DNA from: Bos javanicus
Lineage: Eukaryota > Chordata > Mammalia > Artiodactyla > Bovidae
Assembly: GCF_032452875.1 (NCBI RefSeq)
Contig: NC_083890.1
Location: 44,762,483-44,826,482, forward strand
Reading direction: 5' to 3'
DNA: 64,000 nucleotides
Below the pieces are notes generated by a model, which saw only the letters and a list, made by a program, of their open reading frames with translations, searched no databases and was not told the origin of the DNA. How positions within the stretch are numbered: position 1 is the first letter of the stretch; every line of letters starts with the position of its first letter. A program made the position numbers and the translations under genes. Shown in pieces: positions 54,752-64,000 of this stretch.

Positions 54752-54902
54752 TGTTGTTGATCAGTCACTCAGTCGTGTCCAACTCTTTGCGACCCCATGG
54801 ACAGCAGCACGCCAGGCTTCCCTGTCGTCCACTACCTCCAGGAGTTTGCTCAAGCTCATCGCCATTGAGCTGATGATGCCATCCAACTATTCCATCCTCT
54901 TA
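54752..54902 (-). mobile_element. BovB terminal fragment
   Basis: Reverse BovB end: TTGATCAGTCACTCAGTCG, CAGCACGCCAGGCTTCCCTG, GCCATTGAGCTGATGATGCC; about 150 bp long. Confidence 0.9.
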
Positions 54903-55469
54903 ATTATTTATACACCTTGTCAGGAGAAATTTTGTTATGACAGGCATTGCAGAAGACCAAACTCTGTGCTTATCATTTTACACGGAAGGATTCTCCATAG
55001 ACTCGTTCCTGGCTCCGTACATTTCAAACATATTGCACATATTCCTGGAAGCCATTCCTACAGAGACACAGCAGCAATAACGCAACTATATTCTGAAATG
55101 AGAGCTAACTGCATAAACACATCCACTGTATCCTGAACTCACTGTATCCTGAACTCAACGGTCCTTGGTTGGATTCCTAAATGCACCTCTTCTCTCGACT
55201 GCCTTTAACAAGAAGTTTAGTGTATGTAACGGAGAGGAAAGGAGAATGAAAAGAGACAGAATATGATTAAAGCATTTGATTTTTGAAAAAATGTATGATC
55301 ATGTCAACACATTATTAGGCACCTTTCCAGAACTCTGAAAGGGACCCATATATAAGAGAGGAGCCGAAGCTTAAAGCTTCACAGCAAAGCTTTCTCTGTG
55401 ACATAAAGGCAAGCCAGTAAAGAATACTTTCATCAGTTAAATAGTACAAGCATTATAAATAAGTAAGCA
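54903..55469. other. No gene; 16-bp tandem duplication
   Basis: Single-copy DNA. ACTGTATCCTGAACTC at 55125-55140 is repeated exactly at 55141-55156. Confidence 0.5.
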
Positions 55470-55478
55470 TGCCTCTCA

Positions 55479-55713
55479 CACCCACTCCAGTATTCTTGGG
55501 CTTCCCTGGTGGCTCAGACAGTAAAGAATCCACCTGCAATGCAGGACAGCTGGGTTGGATACCTGGGTTGGGAAGATCCCCTGGAGGAGGACATGGCAAC
55601 CAACTCCAGTATTCTTGCCTGGAGAATCCCATGACAGAGGAGCTTAACAGGCTATACAGTTCATGGGGCTACAAAGAATTGGACATGACTGAGTGACTAA
55701 GCACAGCACAGCT
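55479..55713 (+). mobile_element. Bov-tA SINE with extra 5' piece and 9-bp TSD
   Basis: TGCCTCTCA at 55470-55478 and 55714-55722 bounds the insertion. The canonical head (GGGCTTCCCTGGTGGCTCAG) starts only at 55498. The preceding CACCCACTCCAGTATTCTT (55479-55497) is a near copy of an internal BovA segment, also present in this element at about 55599-55617. Confidence 0.92.
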
Positions 55714-55722
55714 TGCCTCTCA

Positions 55723-56514
55723 TAGTGATAAGGTAAGTTTCAGATGGGGAAAATTTTTGCCACCTATATGACAAGTTATAATTCATAACATAATATTGAC
55801 TATATAGATATATAGCATATTATTGACTATATAGATCATTTAATTCAGAAAAAACACATCAATAAAAAAACGGACTATTTCATAGAGATTTTTCAAAGTA
55901 TCATACTTGTCCTATAGTTTGATCATTTGATCATATCTATATTCATCTATCTGTGTAACTAATGACAAACATAAAAAATTTTAAAGATCTTAGTAGTGCA
56001 TTAAATCTATTTGCTGTATCATAATAGATTATGATTATTTCTTAAGAAAATAAAGAAGTGCTAAGGTATGAATTCATTAAAATTTTAAATTACTTGAGAA
56101 ATTAATTTATTAACTTAGATTATTTTTCCCCAGCTGATCAGCAAAGTTGTGTACAGAAGATGCTGAGTTGTCCAGTTAGTCAATTTGCAATAAAGAAAGC
56201 CCATTATCATATGGAAAACAACACATCAAAATTAAAGAGAAAATGGACAAAGTCAGTGAGAGTGGATGACAGAAAGTGCAATTCAGGAACATGCAGAGAA
56301 AGACGATCAGAGACAGAGAATTGAAGCAGGAAGAACAGGTGTACACCAACCAGACTCATTCCTGTGCTGTCCAGGCTCAGCCAAGTGGGGTGGGTCTGAT
56401 GAAGGGAGGGCCTGGCTTGACCAAGAGTTGCCCTGTGATGTGCATAAGAAAGGTCCTCATACAAAAACTAAAGGGCAAATTTTGGAAAAAGACAGGACTG
56501 GAGTTGGGATAATG
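55723..56514. other. No gene or clear repeat
   Basis: AT-rich to 56.1 kb, then more balanced. Overlapping frames at 56.2-56.5 kb (about 78-92 codons) have no recognisable features. Confidence 0.4.
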
Positions 56515-56743
56515 GTGTGTGTGTGTGTGTGTGTGTACGTTTAGTCGCTCAGTTGTGTCTGACTCTTTGTGACCCTTTGGACTGTAACCCACCAGTCTCC
56601 ATCCATGGGATTCTCTAGGCAAGAATACTGGGCAGATATTTCCTCCTCCAGAGGATCTTCCTAACCCAGGGATCGAACCCTAGTCTCCTATGTCTTCAGC
56701 ATTGCAGGCAGATGCTTTACCTGCTGAGCCATCAGGGAAGCCC
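56515..56743 (-). mobile_element. Bov-tA SINE with (GT)n tail complement
   Basis: Reverse full-length copy. The (GT)11 run at 56515-56536 is the complement of its AC tail. The head complement CATCAGGGAAGCCCC ends it. Flanks give only a weak duplication. Confidence 0.9.
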
Positions 56744-57159
56744 CTCAGGGTAATAGTAGCATGCCAGTAATTAATTTATTTTTCCTTTCACCTATGCTTA
56801 TTTCTTTTCCTGATATATGCTTTGGGTAAATCACTGATTCCTGTCTTTCATTTTCCCTTTTTACTGTATATCCTTGGGTGTGTTGTAGGGAGTGCAACCA
56901 ATGAAATGTAGGGAGCTGGAGTATGCCTCTCTGATTCACTGGTCTGACCATGCTGGTGATAGTACTTTTCCCCACAGAGGGTTGATATGTTTGAAGAAAG
57001 AAAAATGCCAGCCAAGTTATCCTTATTTAATTCAATTAGTCCCATCCCTTTCCAAAATGATATTGAGTCTATGAAGTGTCGAGCTAGTTTTGGGGGATAC
57101 ACAGAACAGGTCTCCCTGTCCGTGTGATGGACAATAACCACAATGACTACAAATAACAC
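56744..57159. other. No gene or clear repeat
   Basis: Single-copy DNA; overlapping frames of 60-106 codons without features. Confidence 0.4.
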
Positions 57160-57400
57160 AATAACCACAATTCTGTATGGTAAGAACTATAATGGAGACG
57201 TTTTGCTAATGATAGGACAGTTCGGATGAGGGAAGGGAGAATGCTTTCTAAAGGGCCAGAGTTGAGCTGAGTGGCAAAAGAACAAGGTACACAAGCCCAC
57301 TAGGAGGGAGAAAGGTGCACAGAAAGTGGAAAAGCATAAGTGGGTGATGACAGTGCTCCCAGGGAATATTCCAGTGTGGATGAAATCAGAAACGACATGA
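57160..57400 (-). mobile_element. Possible L2 fragment
   Basis: GCCAGAGTTGAGCTGAGTGG and GGGAATATTCCAGTGTGGAT loosely fit reverse L2. Low confidence. Confidence 0.35.
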
Positions 57401-57551
57401 GCTAGTCTTGCAGTTACCTAGGGTGGTTGTCCTCTTGCCTCCTACAGAAACCAAAGGCGCACTGAAGCTACTTTCAGAGAGTCAGTGGAGACCAGAGAAC
57501 AGCATTTCCTTTTCAGGGTGAAATTGTTTAAATCTGCTTCTTGAATATTAG

Positions 57552-57758
57552 GGTTTTCCAGGTGGTTCAGTGGTAAAGAGTCTGCCTGCCGACGCAAGAG
57601 CCACAGGAGACACAGGTTTGATCTTCTGGAGAAAGGAATGGCAATCCACTCCGGTATTTTTGCCTGGAGGATCCCATGGACAGGGGAGCCTGGCGGGCTA
57701 TAGTCCATGAGGTTGCAAAGAGTCAGACATGACTGAGCAACTGAGCACACACACACGT
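57552..57758 (+). mobile_element. Bov-tA SINE
   Basis: Forward copy, head GGGTTTTCCAGGTGGTTCAG, ending with an (AC)n tail. About 20 bp are missing after GGTTTGATC compared with other copies here. Confidence 0.9.
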
Positions 57759-58629
57759 GTATCTTGGGGCCAGAGGAACAAGGGAAAGAGGAGGACTCTG
57801 TCGTTTTCTATCCAAAACCTCCCAGGCCTTTGCTTTCAGAGTGCAGTTCAGCCTCCTGAACACCGCTTGCAAGTCCTTTCGTAATGTGAAACTAGGGTAG
57901 TATCCATTTGCTATTTTTTCCAGATTTATTATGGCATGGAAATCATCATTTCAAAGAACTTCTTGGCAGAAACAAAGGTAAAAAATAACTTTTATATCTG
58001 AACATGCTTGCCTTTAGTTAAAAAAACATCAAATTCAGAAATAACATGTAACAAAAGTATGGTTTTCAGAAGTTGAGGCACTTGAAAACTTCAAACTTTG
58101 GAAGTGACTGAAATTGGGAGCTGTCAGGACAGAATCCCTGTCCCATTGTCCCTGGAGGCAAAAGCCAGTGATGGAGTACTCATAGTCTGCAACTCACTGC
58201 GCAGAGGAGAGCCCCATTGCTGTGGGGGTCGCCTGGAGCACCATGGTTGATGGTGATGTTGAGAAAAACCCATTTGTATTGGCTCATGCATTAGCTTGGA
58301 GGCCAAGAAACATTAAAGGTTTGGCAAGAAACAGGCCAAGAAAAAAATGACTCAGTAGAGAGCTGAAGAGATAAGTGGTTACTATAGCGCTGGCAGCAAC
58401 TTAAATGTGGTCGGAGGAGCAGATAGACTCTGACCATAGAGGAGATGACAACCGCTGATGAAGACACAGAAGCTAGAAGGGCTGCTTCATACTCAGGGGA
58501 TGAACAGTAACCTGCCCTGAACTACAGATATAATGTCTTTTGGACACGTGTGTGTGTTTGTGTGGTGTTTGAACGATTTCATCTTCTAACAATAAAGCCA
58601 AATGCCAAAAATGCATGCTAACATCCGTG
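57759..58629. other. No gene or clear repeat
   Basis: Single-copy DNA; nothing recognised. Confidence 0.4.
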
Positions 58630-58860
58630 ACTTTTTCAATTTTAGGGCCACTCTCAGGGCCGTATGTCCCCCATTATCTTCATTTTCATCAACCGCAATT
58701 CACAGACAAGCTCATTATCATCCCCTAAGTCCTTGTTCCTGGTGGGGTGTTTCCAGTCCCATCTCAGCAAATGGCTCCACAATCTACACAAAAATATTAG
58801 AAACCCAGGAATCATTCTGGATCTTTCTCTCCTTTGTACTGCTAACATCCAGACTATTTT
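58630..58860. mobile_element. Possible old LINE fragment
   Basis: AGAAACCCAGGAATCATTCTGGAT and the surrounding order resemble a decayed L2/L3-type LINE. Weak. Confidence 0.3.
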
Positions 58861-61002
58861 TAACTTGTTTTCTATATACAGTTATCTACTATTTTCCATA
58901 AAAAAAAAAATACACACACAAAAAACAGATACTACATCTTCTCCATTGGCTTGTAGGATCACTGAAAAAAAAATGTCTAATAGTCATTTTTGTAGGTCCA
59001 ATGCTTCATGCATTGCCTTAATCACAAAACAAAATATTTTATGAGCTGAAATAATATTTGTAGACCTTTAAAAGAGTTCATTATGTGCTACATAATACAT
59101 TTAAGCATGCAAACACTTTCACATTATGTTTTTTATAAAGGTCAAGGATTTAAAATGTAAACACTCAAAGATCAACAAAACTGGTCTCTGTGTACAGATC
59201 GTTCCCTAATGACCGTGCAGAGTAAAGTTCTACAGGAGGTTTTGGGGTTCTGTGAGCCCTCCTCTGCTACACCACAGGTCAGATATCCATATTCACTGGC
59301 AGGTAACACCCTCTAATGTTATCCAAGCCTGCAGATGGTGTCCCCTAAAGTTGGGATCTGTTCAGACCATCAACATTCTCAAACATATTTATTCCAATAA
59401 CTACTCAGTGCTATGTATGAGGGCAAAAGTTAATCAATAACTCTAGTTTAGTGCAAAGAGAATTGCTTCTAGATTTACACAACAAATTTTTCTGATAACA
59501 TAAGTGCATTATAATCCTTGTGCTCAAGAATCTTCTAAAAATAGATCAGACAGACACACCTAGAGACAGTTAAGAGTGTAGACAAGCAAAATGAATATTT
59601 CTGACTTTATTCCAGTGGAAACATTCCAAACTAAATTAAGAAACTCCTAACTCTCTTCTTTCTCAAAGCTTTGTTTTTGTTGTTTATTTTCGTGGAAGGA
59701 AAGAGAATCATTTTTCTTTTTTCATTCATATCATTCTTCCTCTGTCATTCTTTCATAATTGTCATGGCAGGAAGAGATGAAGTGAAATTTCTCAGTGCAA
59801 ATGAAGCTGTGGTAATTTTCCATCTAATTTTGACTCTTTTTTTTCCTTTGTAACTTTCATTGTCACTTGGAACCATCCCCTACTTTTAATTTTTATTGTC
59901 TTTGTTCCATTGCTTGTATTTCCCCCTTGAAACAAACCTACTTTGAGAAAATGAAAGCACTAAATATCATTCTAGAATCACTTTGTTGTATGTGGTTTGA
60001 GTAGCTGAGTTGCTTGTGAGTTTCTTGAGCCAAACTTCATGTGTTTAGCGTGAATTATATACAGGATTCATGAAACAAGCAAGCATTGTCCCTCTCATCC
60101 CGTGTTACGTTCTGGATACCACGTTTCTGTCGGGTGAATTCCATATGACTGCTTGTTAAAGATAAATGTGCAACAGGGTATTTGCTTGATTGTTTATGAT
60201 TAACTTCTAATTAATCATTTAGACTAGAACCAGCTTTTTAGGGCTGTGACAAAATAATGTTTTCATGATTTTCTGATGGGTTTGTTGTGGCTTGATGAAC
60301 CGAATGTTCCTTTAATGAAATCATTTTAAATATGCATTTACTGTTTGACTTCCCCTCAAGGGCTTGGTCTAGCTCAGTGTAGCACACTTGGGAAAGACAC
60401 TGGAACCGCTTATGGTGCTCTTAGTATCAGTGAACAGAAACCCAGAGTGGCTTCCTCGGAAAGAGAAGAAATGAGCTGCCCTTTAGATTTGCTCAGCTTG
60501 CATTTCATTTATTCTGTAAAGAGCCAACAATGACACATTCGCTTTGGTTCCAATTTAATTATGCTGTTTGTGGTTTTAAATTTCATAGTGTCTGTTCTGT
60601 TTACCAGGGCTTATTGTAGGAGGCTGGCCAGTTCCTTTTCGATTCCCGGACGTCCATACTCTGGTGAATTATCCCGGAGTTGCATTTGCCCAATGACCCA
60701 TTGTCGAGGCTGTTCATCCCTCAGTACTCCAACAAACATCTGGTACGAGGATATGATTCGGTTAAAAACAACAACAGCAGAAACCATAAACTAGGTAGCA
60801 GCTGGCTTGCAATTCCGCTTTCATGTTTGTTAAGTGTCTTGGTTTGATTTCCCCAGCACAGATGAGATAAAGACATTGGGGGTTATTTACTGAGTCATCC
60901 CAGAAGGTACAAATGAGGGCAAGGTGAGAGGGAGGGATGGTAGTAAGGAAGGGGGAGGAGTGATTTCCCCCCTTACTCCCACCCCTGACTGCCTGGGCTT
61001 CC
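58861..61002. other. Repeat-poor single-copy block, candidate non-coding regulatory DNA
   Basis: About 2.1 kb with no recognised interspersed repeat. 59.94-60.90 kb carries several TAAT-core motifs, for example CTAATTAATCATTT at 60207-60220 and AATTTAATTATGCTG at about 60552-60566, and scattered CpG sites. No convincing exon. Function is inference from repeat absence and motif content. Confidence 0.4.
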
Positions 61003-61014
61003 CCTGGGGGTGTT

Positions 61015-61293
61015 GCTGCTGCTGCTGCTGCTAAGTCACTTCAGTCGTGTCCAACTTTGTGTGACCCCATAGACGGCAGCCCACAAGGCTCCCCCGTCCC
61101 TGGGTTTCTCCAGGCAAGAACACTGGAGTGGGTTGCCATTTCCTTCTCCAGTGCATAAAAGTGAAAAGTGAAAGTGAAGTCACTCAGTCGTGTCCGACTC
61201 TTTGGGACCCCATGGACTGCAACCCACCAGGCTCCTCCATCCATGGGATTTTCCAGGCAAGAGTACTGGAGTGGGGTGCCATTGCCTTCTCCG
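61015..61293 (-). mobile_element. Full-length BovA2 SINE with perfect 12-bp TSD
   Basis: 279-bp reverse copy. CCTGGGGGTGTT at 61003-61014 and 61294-61305 bounds it exactly. Confidence 0.96.
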
Positions 61294-61305
61294 CCTGGGG
61301 GTGTT

Positions 61306-61614
61306 ACATCCCCAATATTCCCAGCTGCCTTGCATGCTGGCTGGACAAGCTGGCATGGTTTGGGCAACTGAGAAAGTCTCAGGCAGAGCTGCTGAGAAAA
61401 GCGGTCAGGAGCCCATGAGCTCAGATACATGGAGGATTACCTTCCTTGTAAAAATCTTGGTGTTAATGATGACTGCTTGGAAGTCATTGCAAAATTGGAC
61501 CTTAGTTTAACAAGGGTACTCATCTAAGAAATGTCCACCCTGTCTGGAAGGATAAAGACAGAGACTGGCAGAGAAGACCACTATAATCTTGCAAGTTACA
61601 GACTTTAGGGAGAA
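61306..61614. other. No clear feature
   Basis: Single-copy DNA between the BovA2 and the MIR. Confidence 0.4.
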
Positions 61615-61746
61615 GTGTGGTCCAGGGATGAAGCTCAGAGCTCTGACTGCTTGGCTGTGAATGCTGACTTGAACACTTGCTCCCTGTATGACACCAGGCC
61701 AGTTGCCTTACCTCTCCAGTCTGTGTCTTCATCTATATAGTGTATA
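61615..61746 (+). mobile_element. MIR, interrupted at its right end by a SINE
   Basis: GAGCTCTGACTGCTTGGCTG, TGACACCAGGCCAGTTGCCT and CTCCAGTCTGTGTCTTCATC follow the MIR order and stop at the Bov-tA. Confidence 0.75.
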
Positions 61747-61951
61747 ATGTTAGTCACTCAATCGTGTCCAACTCTTTGTGACTCCATGGACTGTAGCCCA
61801 CCAGGCTCCTCTGCCCATGGAATTCTCCAGGCAAGAAGACTGGAATGAATTGTCATTTCCTTCTACAGAAGATCTTCCCAACCAGGGATCGAACCCTGGT
61901 CTTCCACATTGGAGGCAGATTCTTTACCATCGGAGCTCCCAGGGAAGCCCC
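61747..61951 (-). mobile_element. Bov-tA SINE adjoining MIR
   Basis: Reverse full-length copy ending GCTCCCAGGGAAGCCCC. No clear duplication. Confidence 0.92.
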
Positions 61952-63106
61952 TGATCTAGAAACCATGTCCCTCAAAATGCCACTTCATTTTGGACACCCA
62001 AGGAGAGACCCCAGCCAGTAAGAGAGCTTCACTCCCTGACAAAGGCCTAAGTGCAATGGTTTCTAATATAAACACTGCCTCTAAACAGCAGGCTTCCAAT
62101 ATGCACACTAAGACAGAAGAAAAACATAATTCAGAGGCTTTGCCAATCAACACAGATAACTGATTTTGGCTCCATGGGGATAGATTCAATTTTCTGATTG
62201 CAAATTCAGGAATGGGGAAATCCAATTCTCCAAGAAAAAAGACCACTGTAAAAAAGATGTCAGATAAAATCAACCTGCATGAAGTCCAAGTTATGTTCTT
62301 CATAGTTTCCAAGCCGATACTAGAGTGTCCTCATGATACTCTAGAACACTAAAGTGGCTAAGAGAGAAGTAAACTTCAGTCATGGCCTATTTACTAGCAT
62401 GCCCACTCTCAAAGAATGTTCTCTTAGGGCTTTTTGCAATTGGCAAAGTCACAGTGATATTGGAGAGAGGGGCTGGACAATCTCTCAAAAGATGGTAACG
62501 TTGGACATTGTCCCCTCTCCCCAGGTTCTGGTTCTTAGCTTCAAAATCTAATTTACCATTTCAGATCGAGCCCTGGGTTATGACTATGCCTAGATTTTAC
62601 CAACTTGTAGGATTTTTCCCAAGTTGGTCATTCAACTTCCTTGAAACTGACTTGTGTTACTCAAATTTACAAATGATAAAGATATAAAGGAGACTTCCAA
62701 TTTAATCAATTGTCTAGAATCCAGACCCCAATTTCTGATACCAAAGTCAAAATATTAATCAAACACTGCTGATGTGTATGGAATTAGAAATTTATAAAGT
62801 AGAATAATTTCAAGAGAGACTTCATATGGAACAGGAGAAAAATCATCTTTATCTCTCAGTGGTTGATACCTCTTCAAATGACTTGAATCTCTGCTTCAGT
62901 TGGCTGTATTGGATTAGCATGAACAAATTGGTCTCTATTATAATATCCTGTTGTTAAGCTCTAGGCAGACCATCTTCTCTTTTAATGCCTTTGCCCAAAC
63001 AGGATATATGGATACATTTCCAGCTTTCATAGTTACAATCATTTTCTCTCCCTGATTTCTTCATATGACTCTCACAGAGTTTTTTTTGAACTTGGATACT
63101 ACCCAA
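61952..63106. other. Repeat-poor single-copy block
   Basis: About 1.15 kb with no recognised interspersed repeat or exon. A 118-codon minus-strand frame at 61956-62312 has no recognisable domain; I cannot support it as a gene. Confidence 0.4.
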
Positions 63107-63271
63107 GGGCTTCCCTAGTGGTCCAGATGGTAAAGAATCTGCCTGCAATGCAGGAGACCCTGGAGAAGGGAATGGCAACCCACTCCAGTATTCTTGCCTG
63201 GAGGAGTCCGTGGACAGAGGAGCCTGGTATGCTACATTTCTTGAGGTCACAAAGAGTTAGACATGTCTAAC
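63107..63271 (+). mobile_element. Bov-tA SINE with internal deletion
   Basis: Head GGGCTTCCCTAGTGGTCCAG runs to CAGGAGACC, then jumps directly to CTGGAGAAGGGAATGG. About 30 bp containing the B-box-like segment are missing. The junction lies in a shared CCTGG-type sequence. Confidence 0.9.
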
Positions 63272-64000
63272 ACTTTCATCACCTTTTATTGCCCAAGCTC
63301 TCTAGTCGTATTTACTGGAAACTGCTTGGTTTATTTTCACTGATCCCATTCAGGCCACTTGGTCTACTTTCACTTTTAAAGGGGAACAAGTCCTTAAGAT
63401 ACCTCCCTTAAAGATTCTGAGACCATTTAAGACCATGCTCAAGTTTGTAAAGGCTGACCCTCAGAGCAAGACAGTTGAAACTTCAGCAAAGTTTAAACCA
63501 ACAGGACTTTCTGCTGCCTTTAGTATTTCTGGTATTTGGCACAGTGCCTGAAACACAGTGGGCTTTCAGCACGCTGGATGTATCTTTGTCGCTGCTACCA
63601 TCTTCACAGAACCCACAAAATTCCTTGCTCGCCATTAGTCCCTCCTCTATAGTGAGTGCCCACTAGACTCCAGAAGCTCTGGGTAGCAATCAGCTTCCAG
63701 GTTCATTCTTGGTGTTGACAGAATTCATTTCTTGTGGTTGTACCATCAAGGTCTCCGTTTCCTTGCTGGCTGTCAGCTGTGGGGTCACACACAGCTCCTA
63801 GTAGCCACCTGCAGTTCTGAGACATGGACCCCTCCACCTTTGAGTCAGCAACAGCTTGTCCAAAAACCCTTCTTTGTGTTTTGATTCTCTGACTTTTCTG
63901 AGACCAACTGGGAAAAACCATCTGCTTTTAAAGGGTCAGTACTACCTTGATAGTCACGCTTTGTGAAGTCAACTGTGCCTCAGAGCATGACCTCATCATG
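63272..64000. other. No gene; possible L2 3' end
   Basis: Single-copy DNA to the window edge. GGCACAGTGCCTGAAACACA at about 63538-63557 is like an L2 3' end (+). Confidence 0.45.

Overview
The window is nuclear DNA from a ruminant, most likely a bovid. The evidence is the interspersed repeats: about forty Bov-tA, BovA and BovA2 SINEs, several 3'-truncated copies of the BovB (RTE-type) LINE, CHR-2 SINEs and ruminant-type L1 3' ends. These lie over older mammalian repeats (MIR, L2, L1M, MaLR LTRs, Tigger). There are no operons, no bacterial gene structure and no convincing intact protein-coding exon. The sequence alone does not separate cattle from sheep, goat or buffalo.

Layout. 1-18.4 kb is intron-like or intergenic DNA with scattered SINEs and old L1, MIR and L2 pieces. 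18.4-24.45 kb is different: it has no young SINE, and it holds two CpG islands (about 19.29-21.30 kb and 23.20-23.77 kb) separated by AT-rich single-copy DNA. This looks like the promoter region of a gene that I could not name. Candidate splice donors on the minus strand (19734/19735 and 23791/23792) would fit a minus-strand gene with alternative non-coding first exons and a long first intron running left, but this is inference. 24.45-58 kb is repeat-rich, with many nested insertions. About 58.9-61.0 kb and 61.95-63.1 kb are again poor in recognisable repeats and may hold conserved non-coding elements.

The most unusual object is a 104-bp near-perfect palindrome at 52869-52972. It abuts the truncated 5' end of a BovA2 fragment and looks like an inverted copy of the flank made when the SINE inserted. 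Other points of interest are a hairpin flanked by 11-bp direct repeats at 39180-39252, trinucleotide and Z-DNA-prone tracts in the CpG islands, a SINE carrying an extra copy of its own internal sequence at its 5' end (55479-55497), and a BovB copy that still shows the reverse transcriptase YADD motif but is broken by a homopolymer frameshift and a stop.

Repeat family names come from recalled consensus patterns, not from a database search. Target-site duplications (TSDs) were read directly from the sequence.
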